Origin: Urophycis tenuis
Taxonomy: Eukaryota > Chordata > Actinopteri > Gadiformes > Phycidae
Direction of reading: 5' to 3'
DNA length: 64,000 bases
Assembly (NCBI GenBank): GCA_036785325.1
Contig: JAXIVH010000017.1
Location: forward strand, 6,604,440-6,668,439
Numbering within the stretch: position 1 is the stretch's first letter; each line of letters begins with the position of its first letter. Both the position numbers and the translations under genes were made by a program. Below the pieces are notes generated by a model that worked only from the letters and a program-made list of their open reading frames with translations, searched no databases and was not told the DNA's origin. This document shows positions 48,888 to 60,539 of this stretch, one piece after another.

Positions 48888-50340
48888 TCGACTATGGGCT
48901 TAAATTTGTCTCAAAAATAACTGCAAATGCACAGAGGGTGATCTACAAATATGCCTTGAGTTGCATACGTGTTTTGCTATCCACAAATAAAAATGTCCTA
49001 TTTGTAACTTGTGTGTTGGTTTTTACAAATATATTGGTATTTGTAAATATATCATTTTCCATTTGTAAAACAAAAAAACATTTGTGAAACTGAAAATTCT
49101 GTTTGTGAATCGTGACTCAGCATTTGTGGATCGCCAATCACACGTTCGTATTTTTGAGACATTCTTTCCGCGAATCCACACAGATCCACAAACAAATAGC
49201 TCGTGATTCACAAAGCACCATCCAGTAGATGGCACTGTTGTGCACTGAAGTATCTATGGCTCGACTTTAAGAAAGACGAAGAAAGAAGATCGCTGATTAG
49301 CAGTAACGACATGGACGCGTCAGTAGGATGGATATGTATGTGATAACATTTGGTGTTTGTTGCTAGTCTGTAGTTTTAAAGTTTTATTTCCCATTTTGGT
49401 CACCTGTCCCCGGTTAAAGCTGTCCCCAATTTTGATATTGAATGGGGGAGAAAAAAAGTTGCCTGCCAGTGAGCAGGTTGTTCAGAGTCTGTTACCATGG
49501 TGACTGACTCAGAGTTTAAGTTACCTCTCTTTCTGGAACGGATAACTCAGAGTTTCCCTAATCTCAGGGTTAACTTACTCTGAGTGTTCACATAACCCGC
49601 TTTCTGGAATACCCCCCAGGCATGCTTTCTGATAGCAAAATCAGCGCGTTAGTTTAACTGGCTACCGTAATAACTGGAGGTTGAGTCCGTTCCAGAAAGA
49701 GAGGTAACTTAAACTCTGAGTCAGTCACCATGGTAACAGACTCTGAACAACCTGCTCACTGGCAGGCAACTTTTTTTCTCCCCCATTCAATATCAAAATT
49801 GGGGACAGCTTTAACCGGGGACAGGTGACCAAAATGGGAAATAAAACTTTAAAACTACAGACTAGCAACAAACACCAAATGTTATCACATACATATCCAT
49901 CCTACTGACGCGTCCATGTCGTTACTGCTAATCAGCGATCTTCTTTCTTCGTCTTTCTTAAAGTCGAGCCATAGATACTTCAGTGCACAACAGTGCCATC
50001 TACTGGATGGTGCTTTGTGAATCACGAGCTATTTGTTTGTGGATCTGTGTGGATTCGCGGAAAGAATGTCTCAAAAATACGAACGTGTGATTGGCGATCC
50101 ACAAATGCTGAGTCACGATTCACAAACAGAATTTTCAGTTTCACAAATGTTTTTTTGTTTTACAAATGGAAAATGATATATTTACAAATACCAATATATT
50201 TGTAAAAACCAACACACAAGTTACAAATAGGACATTTTTATTTGTGGATAGCAAAACACGTATGCAACTCAAGGCATATTTGTAGATCACCCTCTGTGCA
50301 TTTGCAGTTATTTTTGAGACAAATTTAAGCCCATAGTCGA
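48888..50340. mobile_element. Foldback element: 654-bp inverted arms with a 145-bp spacer
   Basis: The left arm (48888-49541) and right arm (49687-50340) are inverted copies of exactly equal length. I saw no mismatch in the stretches I compared, and the 70-codon frame at 49023-49235 (minus) is repeated identically at 49993-50205 (plus). The termini read tcgactatgggcttaaattt. The spacer has cgctttctggaatacccccc, a motif common in fish DNA-transposon ends. No transposase frame is present. Target duplication is unclear because the ends include the palindrome tcga. Confidence 0.85.
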
Positions 50341-52740
50341 CGGTGTTGTGGAAGGAAACAGCGGCGGGCAGGGGAGGCGCAGCCTATAGGTGCAGCATCC
50401 ATGCAGCTGAGCGCGGTGCGGAGGAGAGGGTCCTGGTTTGTAGCGTTATCCCGGAATACCGCAACAGCATTTCCGGTGTCTTTCCCATGAACTGTGTTCA
50501 CCGTAGGGTGTTCACTAAAGCGTTTACCCCTCAGCGAGGAGTGACAGAAAAACAAAAGGAAGAATAAATATGGAGTTTTTTTTTTCCAAGGAAGAACGTA
50601 ATAACGCAGTGGTTCTTAACCTTGTTGAAGATACCGAACCCTCATCATTGCATTCACTGAACCCCTCGTAATTGGAAAAATAAAATATGATTTCTTCAAA
50701 ACATAAGTAGCCTATATATGTTATTAGTGCACATAATGAACTATTCACCAGTTGCATACAACATCATTGTGTTCAAAGAAGAAAACCAAAAAACAAAACA
50801 TGAATTTCACACAAATACATAACTGGTGACAACTTTAATGCTTCACTGGAACCGGGCTGCTGCGTGTCTTGACCAGTAGGCTGCTGGTCTTTAGGGGAAG
50901 CTGTCAATTGATGTCCCTTTATGTAGGCCTATACGTAAATTCTGCCCTCCGTTCCTTTTACTAACTAGATAGCTAGTTCACTCCGACCTGGCCAACAGTA
51001 TGAATGATTGAACTAACAAACGAAACGATTTACCTCGAAAAAGGAAATCTGGACATTATGTTAAACGGAAACAAGGAAATAAATACTATCAGTGTTTTAT
51101 TTACAGTGTAAGAAATGAACAATGGAAAGTGTAGCAGCCCTTGGCTTCTTTAATAATGGCAGAGAGTCTCTTGCGGGTGCAATCGTTATTGTTCAGGAAT
51201 CACCTTTAGCACCGTGAAAACTAAAAATAAAACAAAATAGCTGATTTAAAAACTTTTCACATGACCCAAATTCGCAAACAAATCTTCAATTTCCACGGTG
51301 CAACATCTGCATTAACACATAAGATTACTTACAGTACTCAGAATAACAAACACATGAATGAAATGAATATGAAAATAATAATTAATATTCAAGTGTTGCT
51401 TAGTCAGCAGATGCAACATTTCTGGTCTACCGACCACAACAAAGTCAATATAAACATTTGACAAACATCTCTCACATTGAGCCAAACAATGCACACCTCT
51501 CCGCTCACCATTAAGGATGATTGATTGATCTAATTAAGCAGCACACAAAGCCGCAACACACAAGATAAAGAACTTCACAAACAGCGTATTAATGGTGATG
51601 CATAACTGCTAAATGTTACAGAGTAATCAACACCAAGATTCCACAACATGTGTTAACTTACGTAGGCCTATCTCTATGGGCCTATGTCATAGAGGTTCCG
51701 AGACAAGTTAAATTTGCGGAGAAAGCTGGCAAGTGCATCTGTCGATCGGCTATACAGGTTCCTGGGCTCACAGCCTCCACCCAGTCATATGAATGGGCCC
51801 CTAGCGGCCCCTAGCGGCCACTTACAGAAAGGGTCAAGCAATTTCGCCCAGAAAATACCAAGAAATGGATAGCAGTTTGTCTTTCGACTTCACTTGCAAA
51901 ATCCGCAATGGGACTGAGCGCCCGAGCTGAGGTGACGGTTTTATCTCAAAATAGCTGTCAATCAAAACGGGGTTCAGCCTTTCGACTGATCCTCCAATCA
52001 TCATGCGGAAGCTCAGCGTCCAGGCTAGAGTCCAGGCTAGCCGAGGCCCGCCCACAGCTCCATCCACCCCCAGAGAGGCTCAGCCTCCGGGCGTTGATGA
52101 AGTACCATTGAAGTGGATGGACGCTCGGCTTCTACGGGGAAATGCAATGACGCTACGCGAATGTGTGAGAGGTTAATAAAATTGAGTCAGTCGCTGTGGT
52201 AACAAGCCAACGACGGGCCCGCCCCCTATATGCTACAACGCGTAAGGACGCCACGTCCACCAATAGCCTACCATAGGCCATGAGGTCATATAGGCCTACA
52301 GCATAAATAGGCCTTAAATAAAAAAAATAAAAAACTACTTGTGACGGCGTGCCAAAGGGAACAAACTCCCAACTGCACACCAAAGACACAATAAACCCAA
52401 AAGCCATGCCTGATCATTAAATACATAAAAATACAAAAAAGATGCTGACTTACATCATATCTGCATTTTCCGGGCTTTCCTCTGCGCAAAGTTGTCAATT
52501 AAATCCTTAATGTTCAGGTGACGCACATGGGCATTCTCAATCGACAGTATGGCTGTAAGTCAAGAGAGACAAGACTGTCCCATTGAGCTCCTGTCACTGG
52601 TATTGTCAGGTACTATATGTATGTATATAGTATGCTTTATTGTATCTTATTCTAAGAGCTCTCATATAATTTTATCTCAATTTCAGTACATCTATTTATT
52701 GTTTATACTGTTTTTTATTGCACTACTTTATCCCACTGTA
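50341..52740. other. AT-rich region without recognised genes
   Basis: I find no coding exon. A segment near 51780-52240 contains duplicated cccctagcgg and short inverted motifs. 50580-51640 is AT-rich and unassigned, possibly old transposon sequence. Confidence 0.45.
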
Positions 52741-52808
52741 CTGCTGGTCAACCTGGATTTCTCCTAAGGGGGATTAATAAAGGAATATCTTATCTTATAT
52801 CTTATCTT
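52741..52808 (+). mobile_element. LINE 3' end with (TATCT)n tail
   Basis: ctggatttctcctaaggggg, then attaataaaggaatatctta and several tatctta copies. The layout equals the 3' end at 59255-59310. The rest of this copy upstream is not recognisable. Confidence 0.6.
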
Positions 52809-53289
52809 AGAAAAGCATGAGAACAGCAAACTTCCCCGAAACTCGCAGTGGTGCATCTATTCTCAATGATGAGCATCTTCGTCAGCTTTTGCACTGTCTT
52901 CATTTGTGAAATGTGGTCTTTCAAACATGCACGGAATGACAACAATTTAATGGGAAAATCAGCAGTTATGTCATCTTTGTAAAAATCCAGAAAGCCACTT
53001 TTATGTTTGTACTCCTCCATTGCTATCTCTATCGCTATCGCTAACTAAAGTTCAATGTGTAATGGCTGCCAACTGAGCTATGCATGCGCACGTTCACTAC
53101 CATATCCCACAATCCCCAATCACAATGTAAAACAAAATACACCAAAAGACATCGTTGTTAGCTTCAAAAATGTTTTAATGATCCCTAAAATATGTTGTCA
53201 ATATTAGTTCAAATATGTTTGTGTAAAAACAATGTCAAAACAATGTCATGTGAATTGTGAAGTCAAGCAGAAGGTCTCGCATGATCTGT

Positions 53290-53465
53290 GTCAGTGACTC
53301 CGTGGCGCAGTTGTTAGCGTTGTTGCTAAGCTCTTTTCAAGACGTGTGTAGGACATGGGGTCAAGTCCTGCCAAAGGTAGTGAATGTGAGTAAATGAATT
53401 CATCGCAATGGAAAAAAATTGATCTTGGTGAATGTTTTGGCATCACTCGTCAGATTCCATGTGCT
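53290..53465 (+). mobile_element. SINE-like insertion inside the hAT remnant
   Basis: tgactccgtggcgcagttgt, ggggtcaagtcctgccaaag and gatcttggtgaatgttttg match the second half of the element at 59530-59790. The head resembles a tRNA A/B-box layout. Confidence 0.65.
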
Positions 53466-54639
53466 AACAACACATCCCAGTGCAACCAGAATAGAGGTTA
53501 AACGAGTTGCCATGTTTTTTACAGCAGCAATTTTGTCACTGCATCTAGTGTCCAAGAGACGGTGAAGTGAGCATCCAGTTTCTTGCTTGAGGATTGCCCA
53601 TCACTCTGGACCGGCACTGAAGAAACTGTAGAGCTGATTTACAGAGCCAAAAAATGGTGCTACTTCAGTGCTCGACTGAGCTGCATGAACACCCACCAGA
53701 TTGAGTGTATGAGTGGCACACAGGGAGTACAAAGCAAATGGATTCGCTTTTAAAGTATTGGGTTGCACGCCTTTTACTTTTCCTGACATATTGGCTCCAT
53801 TGTCGTACCCTTGCCCTCTACAATCCTCTAATGGTATGCCCCTGGCTTGCAGAACATCACAAATCATCTCAGAATTTTCTCTGCCTGTTTTTTTAAAGAA
53901 GTCTTTAAATTGGCAGAATCTTTCTGTTATCTTCCAAACTTCTCCATCTTGATAAGTGTATCTGAACAATAAAGCATTCTGTTTAGTGTGTGACACGTCT
54001 GGGGTTGAGTCACATATAGACGGAAGCTTCCCTTTCTGCCATGATAGTATTTAGCACTTGTTCACCACAGAGATTGATGAATTCATTTTGTGTGTGCAGG
54101 ACTCAGATAGTGTGTTAATCTTGTTCCTTTTTTTATGTTCATCTCCAAGTGGTCATATAAAATGTGATCATAAGGGGCCAGCAACTTCAATGTGCCAAGA
54201 AAATTCCCATTATGGACATCATCTGAGTCAGTGGAATTGCCTCTGAAAGCTAGGTTTCTTGATGCCAAATGAAGGGTCACATTCAAAAGCCAGAAGCATT
54301 CACATTCAGAAGCAGTCCATTCTTTTCATCTGTTTCTGAAGGTAACCATCAACTCCACTGGCTGTCAAAAGTGAGTGCTGGAGGTTTTTCCATTTCAAGT
54401 AGCACTGTTTATGGGGCATGCCTGTCTCATGCACTGGTCATTTTTTCTACATGTTGTGCCATTTAATGTGCACTAATTGATATCCGTCCTTGCTGTTCAG
54501 GGCACTTTGGGATGACTTTGACAGCTCATGAGAGAACAGTAGGCATGGGATGCAATAAAGACCCCTGACACTCTCACTATGAATAATCTCTTCTGATTCT
54601 CTCACGGCCATGAGCTGACTTTGCGAATTGAAGAATTTC

Positions 54640-55240
54640 GCTCTTAGCCAGACTCCCTGCAACCGCAATAAAACCTTTGCAGTGGAATCAGAACGCTGCA
54701 GCATGCTTCGTGTTCAACCGACACAAATTCTCCCATGTGACCCCCCTCTTCCAAGACCTCCGCTGGCTTCCTGTAGTGGCTCGCATCAAATGCAAGACGT
54801 TGGTACTGGCCTACAAAGCCATTAACTGCCCCTACCTACCTCCAAGCGTTAGTGAAACACCACGCACCACGCACCCTGCTTGAGCATTCTGCTCAACTAC
54901 CTCAGCTGGTCGACTGGTACCTCCATCACTAAATGGAGAAAAAGGTCGGACGACGAAATCACAACTCTTCTCCGTTTTGGCACCGCAGTGGTGGAACGAG
55001 CTCTCTGCCAATGTCAGGACTGCAGAGTCACTCCCCATCTTCCGGAAGAGACTCGAGACTCATGTTCAGAGTTCACCTGAACCCTGCATAACATTCATCC
55101 TCTACCTCTAAAAAAAAAAACCCTAACCTCATGCTCTTGTATGTTGAACGTCGTGGCACTTCATAATTGCTCTTTGTAACTTGGCACTTAGCCAGAGATG
55201 TTGTATATTAGTAATGGTTAACCTAGCAATTGAAATGCTT
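54640..55240 (+). mobile_element. LINE (L2/CR1-type) 3' fragment inside the hAT remnant
   Basis: It encodes the typical reverse-transcriptase C terminus: QNAAACFVFNRHKFSHVTPL and DLRWLPVVARIKCKTLVLAY, then KAINCPYLPP. A noncoding tail ends ggcacttagccagagatgtt and gttaacctagcaattgaaat. The tail is the same as at 41628 and 58629. Confidence 0.8.
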
Positions 55241-56332
55241 ATCTTTAGGTGGCAATTTGCTGACTATTTCTCATTTCCTCTTCTGTCCTCTCTCCTTCCT
55301 CCTCTCTATGCTGAATGCAACCTTCATGGTCGCTGCCTTCTTCTCTATCATCATCACTTTCCATCATCCTCCATCACATCTTCTCCTCATTAGGTCCCTC
55401 TATAGGAGCATGAAGGATATAATTAATAATAGCCTCTTATCTCAATAATTGCCTAATACACTAAAACACCCTGTTGCTACAGTCATTAAAGTCAAAATAG
55501 TTTCATTTTGCTTTCATGTTGAACTAAGCTCACCTTGTCTCAAGTCTGCATCAGTGGAGGATGAGGGGGTTGTTGATGGTCCACTTTCTGTGACAGCTTC
55601 TGGAATGTGTTTCCCAAATGAACTTTTACTAGCAGGCAGATAGGATGATATCACCATTGTGTCATGTCATGACGCCTGGGGCTAAGTAGCCTATATGCCA
55701 TATGTTATTATTTATCATGTAGCCTAATAACGGCTTAGCATTTATTCTATATTTGCTTGCTTCACATCAGTAGCCTGCCATACACTTTATTAATCCTTTA
55801 CCTTAATAACCAAGGCCGCATTTGAATGTGTAGCCTATTGTCTGCTCCTGCTTTGGTTTGTCTCTGTTCGTTTTAGCAACGATAACGACAGTGAAGAATG
55901 GGGTTTCATCTTGTGTGTTTAAACGTTTGTGCTCACCTTTCTTTGAAAAGAAGATTGTCAGAACATAACTTCCTTAACTTTGTCTTCTCTCCCTGTCTTT
56001 CTCCTCCATCCTCTTCGGAGAGACAGGCCTTCTTTAACTGTGGCTGTCAGGCTTTGACATGAAATCAGCTGTGTGGACTGAACCATTTTGAGCTTTTTTG
56101 CAAGGGGTGTTCAGAGAGTAGTCACAGCAGTCTTCACTTTGTTGGAATACAATAATATCCCAATTTATTGAACTAATACGCTAAGCGTAGATCGATATTC
56201 ATCATGAAATTTAGTTAAACTACATGAACAACAACCAAAAAATACTTGAAAATAACATTAAAAAAAATTAAAATAAAAAATCTAAACTTCCCATGAACCC
56301 CCTCTTCCCCCCCAAGACTTCCCAATATGTAT

Positions 56333-56340
56333 GTATGTAT

Positions 56341-56376
<36 letters not shown>
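56333..56376. repeat. (GTAT)n / (GT)n microsatellite
   Basis: tatgtatgtatgtgtatgtg, then a GT tract. It lies just downstream of the Gypsy fragment. Confidence 0.85.
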
Positions 56377-56379
<3 letters not shown>

Positions 56380-56651
56380 GTAAGGTGTAAAACTAGAACC
56401 AACCCAAACCCAAAAACCAAAGGCTGCATCAAGAATGAGAGAGGGGTGAAAAGTGAGCAGCCAGAGCTTTTTAAAGGCTCATTGAGCACAGGTGCTGCCA
56501 CTTCTCTGACGACCCTTGGCCCCGCCCACTGCTACCTGCAGGGGAGAAGACAAGACAAGGCAGGAAGGCAGAGAGGGTCGTCACATCCCCCCCCCCCATA
56601 AGATGGGGGTCCCACAGGATCTCCCTCCCTAAACAACAAAACAACATTTTC

Positions 56652-57086
56652 CTACGAAATAGATAGGAAAAAAAATAGCTTTAGTCGAGGCCAAAATAAG
56701 TGGCGTAAAACCATGTCATAGGTTTTCTGGACCCCAAAATGCCCTGACTTGTCATGAGCACGATCTAGCACATGGCTACGCAGCTTGGAGGGAACTACAA
56801 CTTGAACTACAACTGGAAAAATCCACTTCCTCAGCAAAATACCATCCTGAATGACGTAGCCGCTGGCCACATTTTCCACCTCACCGGCTGACAACACAGA
56901 CTGAAACGCCTCTTCTAACCATGGGTCAGCCCTCTGCTCACCCCTCAGGTCACTGTGACACACTGATAAAGGGAAATCAGGCAAACATGGCAAAACAGTC
57001 TCCACCTCCCTTTCCTCCTCCTTCGAATCAGCCCCACTCATTTCCTGTGTAGCCGCACATGCTGAAAACGCTTCAAGAAAACACAC
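56652..57086 (-). pseudogene. Ty3/Gypsy retrotransposon pol fragment (integrase zinc-binding domain)
   Basis: A single 144-codon frame. Its C-terminal half matches the H2C2 integrase zinc-binding region: SGYVIQDGILLRKW, then LRSHVLDRAHDKSGHFGVQK, TYDMVLRHLFWPRLK. The first part is the acidic linker expected after RNase H. The frame then reads into non-homologous sequence before the zinc-finger cysteines and the integrase core. No LTRs were recognised nearby. Confidence 0.75.
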
Positions 57087-57225
57087 AGCACTTTCATCAG
57101 GCTGCTCTGCTCATCTTATGCACTGGGACAGGCCACACCCTCATCCCCATTCCTCGCATAAGGATCCCCAGTGAGAGTCTTCTCTGAAAATGGCAAAACA
57201 GATTCCACAACAAAAGAATGAACTC

Positions 57226-57520
57226 AACTCAACTCAACTTTATTTGTAAAGCACTTTAAAAAACAACCACAGCCGCAACAAAGTGCTGTACATAAACAAG
57301 AAACAATAAAAATAAATAAAACAGGGAACACTAAAATAAATAATTGCATTGCTTTTTAAAAAACAATGAAAAAAACAATAAATAAAAGCAAACCAATAAA
57401 ACACTGAAACGAGAGCAGAGTCTCATGCGCAGTTGAAAGCCAAGGAATAAAAATGGGTTTTAAGGTGAGCTTTAAAAATGGACAGTGATGAGGCTATCTT
57501 TAAGAAGTATTCTTAGCTAG
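57226..57520 (-). mobile_element. LINE 3'-end fragment
   Basis: aactcaactcaactcaactt, then tatttgtaaagcactttaaa, is the reverse complement of a common fish LINE end (aagtgctttacaaataaagt). It is similar in its tail to 33779-34155. Confidence 0.65.
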
Positions 57521-57939
57521 AATTAAGTATCTCTCAAGATCTTAACGGGAACCTTAGTGTCACTACCAGCCTGCGTTAGAAACAAAAGGCCTATAAGACG
57601 CACTACGGTCCTTAACCACACCAAGTTCTACATGCCCATCTTGGCACCGTCCCATAGCCACAGAACCAGGAACACTTGGCGCCAGGGAAGCAGGCTTTAC
57701 ACGACCGCTTCCTGGGTGCTGCCCCTGGGCTGTAAGCACTGGGCAGTCTGACCTCCAGTGGTCTGGCTCACGGCATTAATGACACCAATCCTCACCTCTT
57801 CCAGGTGTTCCTGGGCCCCCTTACCTGAAGAGCCCCCAAAGCCCTAAAGTCAATGACCATACCAGGAGAAGGTAGGAGTGGACGATGCCATCATATAGCT
57901 ACTGCACAGGACACGTTCACACCTGGACAAGTTGAAAAG

Positions 57940-59299
57940 CGCTGTGAGAATCATGTTCTTTGATTTTTCCAGTGCTTTTAACACCATCCAACCCCTTAGA
58001 CTGGGAGACAAGCTCCTGCAGATGGGTGTGGACCTGGTATCATGAATGACTGACTACCTGACATGGCGGCCACAGTTCGTCAGACTCTCTGGCATTGTGG
58101 TCCTTAGCACCGGAGCACCACAGGGAACTGTGCTCACTCCTGTCCTGTTCACCCGGTACAGGTCCGACTTCTGCTACAAGGAGTCATGACACATGCAGAA
58201 GTTTTTGGAGGACACTGCGATTGTGGGGTGTATCAGGGATGGGCAGGAGGGGGAGTACAGGAGCCTGGTGGAGGACTTTGGGCAATGGTGCAAACTCAAA
58301 CACCTACAACTCAACACTGATAAGACCAAGGAGAAGGTGGTGGATTTCCGGAGTTCTAAGCCCGCTCTGCTGCCAGTCTCTATTGAGGGGGTCAATGTGG
58401 AGATGGCAAGCACATACAAGTATCTGGGGGTACAACTGGACAATAAACTGGAGTGGTCTGCCAACACTGATGCGACCTACAAGAAAGGACAGAGCCGGCT
58501 GTACTTTCTGAGGAGGCTACGGTCATTCAACGTCTGCAGCAAACTCCTCGTGATGTTCTACCAGTCTGTGGTCGCTAGCATCCTGTTCTATGCGGTGGTG
58601 TGCTGGGGAGGAAGCAGCAAGAAGAGAGTTGCATACTAGCAATGGTTAGCCTAGCAGTTGAAATGCTTGAAACTTGTTCTGGTGACTTTCTTACTGTATT
58701 AGCAGCAATGAAATGTTTCACCTTCTTCTGACAAATGTACTCTTTGGATAAGTCGCTTGGGATAAAAGCGTCTGCTGAATGCCCTCAATGTGAACGTAAA
58801 AGTAAGAGGGATGCTGGGCGACTGGAAAGGCTGGTGAGGACAGCTGGCTCTGTTGTGGGCGCCGGACTGGAGTGCATCACGGCAGCAGCAGAGAAGCAGG
58901 ACCCTGAGCCAACTGCTCACCTTCATGGACAATGAAGGTGGTCCACTTCACAGCACCATCACTCAGCAGAGGAGCTCCATCAGCTGGAGACGTCGCTCAC
59001 TGACATGCAAAACTGACAGACTGAGTGAATCATTTGTCCCCAGGGCTATCAAACTGTCAAATCTGTCAATAAAAGGAAAAGAGATTGACTTCTCTGCATA
59101 GTCTCCACCCTCCCCACCACTGTTTTTACCTCACTGTTTTTAGCTCACGATTTATAATATTTGTTGGCTATGTTAGCCCTTACACACAGCCCCTCCCTTC
59201 CTTCCTGTTGTATTGTGCATGTTTGTATGTTATGTGTGATGTCTCTATGTCTTTTGGCTACTTGGACCCTGAATTTCCCCTAGGGGATCAATAAAGTTT

Positions 59300-59300
<1 letters not shown>
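57940..59300 (+). mobile_element. Rex1/CR1-like LINE, 5'-truncated, with decayed reverse transcriptase
   Basis: RT fragments: IMFFDFSSAFNTIQPLRLGD, then GAPQGTVLTPVLFTRY, then a frame change into KFLEDTAIVGCI. The catalytic FADD/YADD box reads FLED. Next come LVEDFGQWCKLKHLQLNTDK and STYKYLGVQLDNKLEWS, then GQSRLYFLRRLRSFNVCSKL. A 175-bp insertion at 58629-58803 interrupts the frame, which resumes with DAGRLERLVRTAGSVVGAGL. The 3' end reads ccctgaatttcccctagggg, then atcaataaagtttttatc, and passes directly into (TATC)n. Confidence 0.8.
58629..58803 (+). mobile_element. LINE 3'-tail insertion inside the Rex1-like element
   Basis: It contains actagcaatggttagcctag, gaaatgcttgaaacttgttc and gtcgcttgggataaaagcgt. 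A short direct repeat aagag on both sides looks like the target duplication, and the interrupted LINE frame resumes after it. Confidence 0.7.
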
Positions 59301-59344
<44 letters not shown>

Positions 59345-59349
59345 CATCC

Positions 59350-59440
<91 letters not shown>

Positions 59441-59441
59441 C

Positions 59442-59508
<67 letters not shown>

Positions 59509-59511
59509 CAT
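59300..59511. repeat. (TATC)n microsatellite at a LINE 3' end
   Basis: About 210 bp of tatc with three atcc variants. It grows directly out of the 3' terminus of the LINE at 57940-59300. Confidence 0.95.
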
Positions 59512-59529
59512 TATACACTTTGACTCCTT

Positions 59530-59790
59530 TCACAGCCAGCGGCTCAGTGGCACAATGTATAGAGCTGTCGGTGGTCTGCTCTTTAGTCATGGGTTCATCT
59601 CATGACAAGAACAATGTGGAGTTTTTACAACAAACATTGTCATGTGGATTGTAACATACAGTAGAACCTCTCACACAATCCTAGTCGGTGTCTCTGTGGT
59701 GCAGCTGCTAAAGACATGCGTTCAAGTCCTGCCAAGGGTAGTGAATATATTCATCACAATGGGAATAAATGGATCTTGGTGAATGTTGTG
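59530..59790 (+). mobile_element. SINE-like element(s)
   Basis: A first tRNA-like head (cagcggctcagtggcacaat, then catgggttcatct) is followed by a second head (ggtgtctctgtggtgcagct, then gcgttcaagtcct) and a tail gatcttggtgaatgttgtg. The second half matches 53290-53465, so this is a dimer or two adjacent insertions. Confidence 0.6.
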
Positions 59791-60539
59791 AAGTGGTCAT
59801 GAAGCCATTCCCGTGCGTGAATGGCTGAATCAGCCATTCACTCACCCACCCTTGCAGGTGGGTGGGGGATTAGAGCCCAGAACCATATGTATGTATGTGT
59901 GTATACATGCAAAAAAAGTATATTTGTAAAAAGAATAAAACATTTAAAAAGGAAAAAAACGGCAGAGGTTTAGGTCCCTTCGTTCTTCCCTGTTCTTCCC
60001 TGTCCTGGTTCACCTGTGGCAGGGCTGAGATGAACCAGAGCGCCTCCAAATGCATCCATCCACACCTGATTTACATTATTTGGATGAGTGAGTGAATACT
60101 TCTGGCAATATAGTGTACATGGATAGACATACTCATTTAAATCACCTTTTAAAGTATATATGTTTAGGAATCATTAGTAACCTTAAAATGGCAATTAATA
60201 CCCAGATTGAATCAGACGGTAAACAGATAGTGTGTAAATATTGGAAAAGGCCCGTCTAATTCCTGACGGGAGCCACGGTCATTTGATCTGCCCACTACGG
60301 GGCTCTGGTGTCGGGTTGTAGGTCACCCGGCTACCGGCCAGGCTGTCTGTTCCGGAGAAACAAACCATCATTTAGAAATGTATTTCTACTGATCATCATT
60401 TCATCTCATCAAATCAATCTGATTTTATTGTCAGATTTTCAGATTCTGTAGCCTAATTTCCCAGTTTGAGATCAATAACTGGAATGGAGTTTCACTATCT
60501 ATCTATTTATGCTGGCTTTGCACTCTATATTTGTTATTA

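Larger units (their letters stand above)
52809..55660 (-). pseudogene. hAT transposase remnant (ZMYM1/DUF4371-like), interrupted
   Basis: On the minus strand the pieces run, 5' to 3': SFGKHIPEAV..PSTTPSSSTD near 55640-55540; an N-terminal block at 54704-54447 (RGLYCIPCLLFSHELSKS); NVTLHLASRNLAFRG and HNGNFLGTLKLLAPYD at 54286-54083; the catalytic-fold region GQGYDNGANMSGKVKGVQ and LCATHTLNLVGVHAA at 53996-53601; and a C-terminal piece ADFPIKLLSFRACLKD, then KMLIIENR, at 53020-52802. Frameshifts, a LINE insertion (54640-55240) and a SINE insertion (53290-53465) break it. The C-terminal dimerisation block is missing. Terminal repeats were not found. Confidence 0.8.

Noticed and set aside
49023..50205. 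Two identical 70-codon frames as a duplicated gene pair
   Set aside because: They are the two arms of the foldback palindrome and resemble no protein I know.
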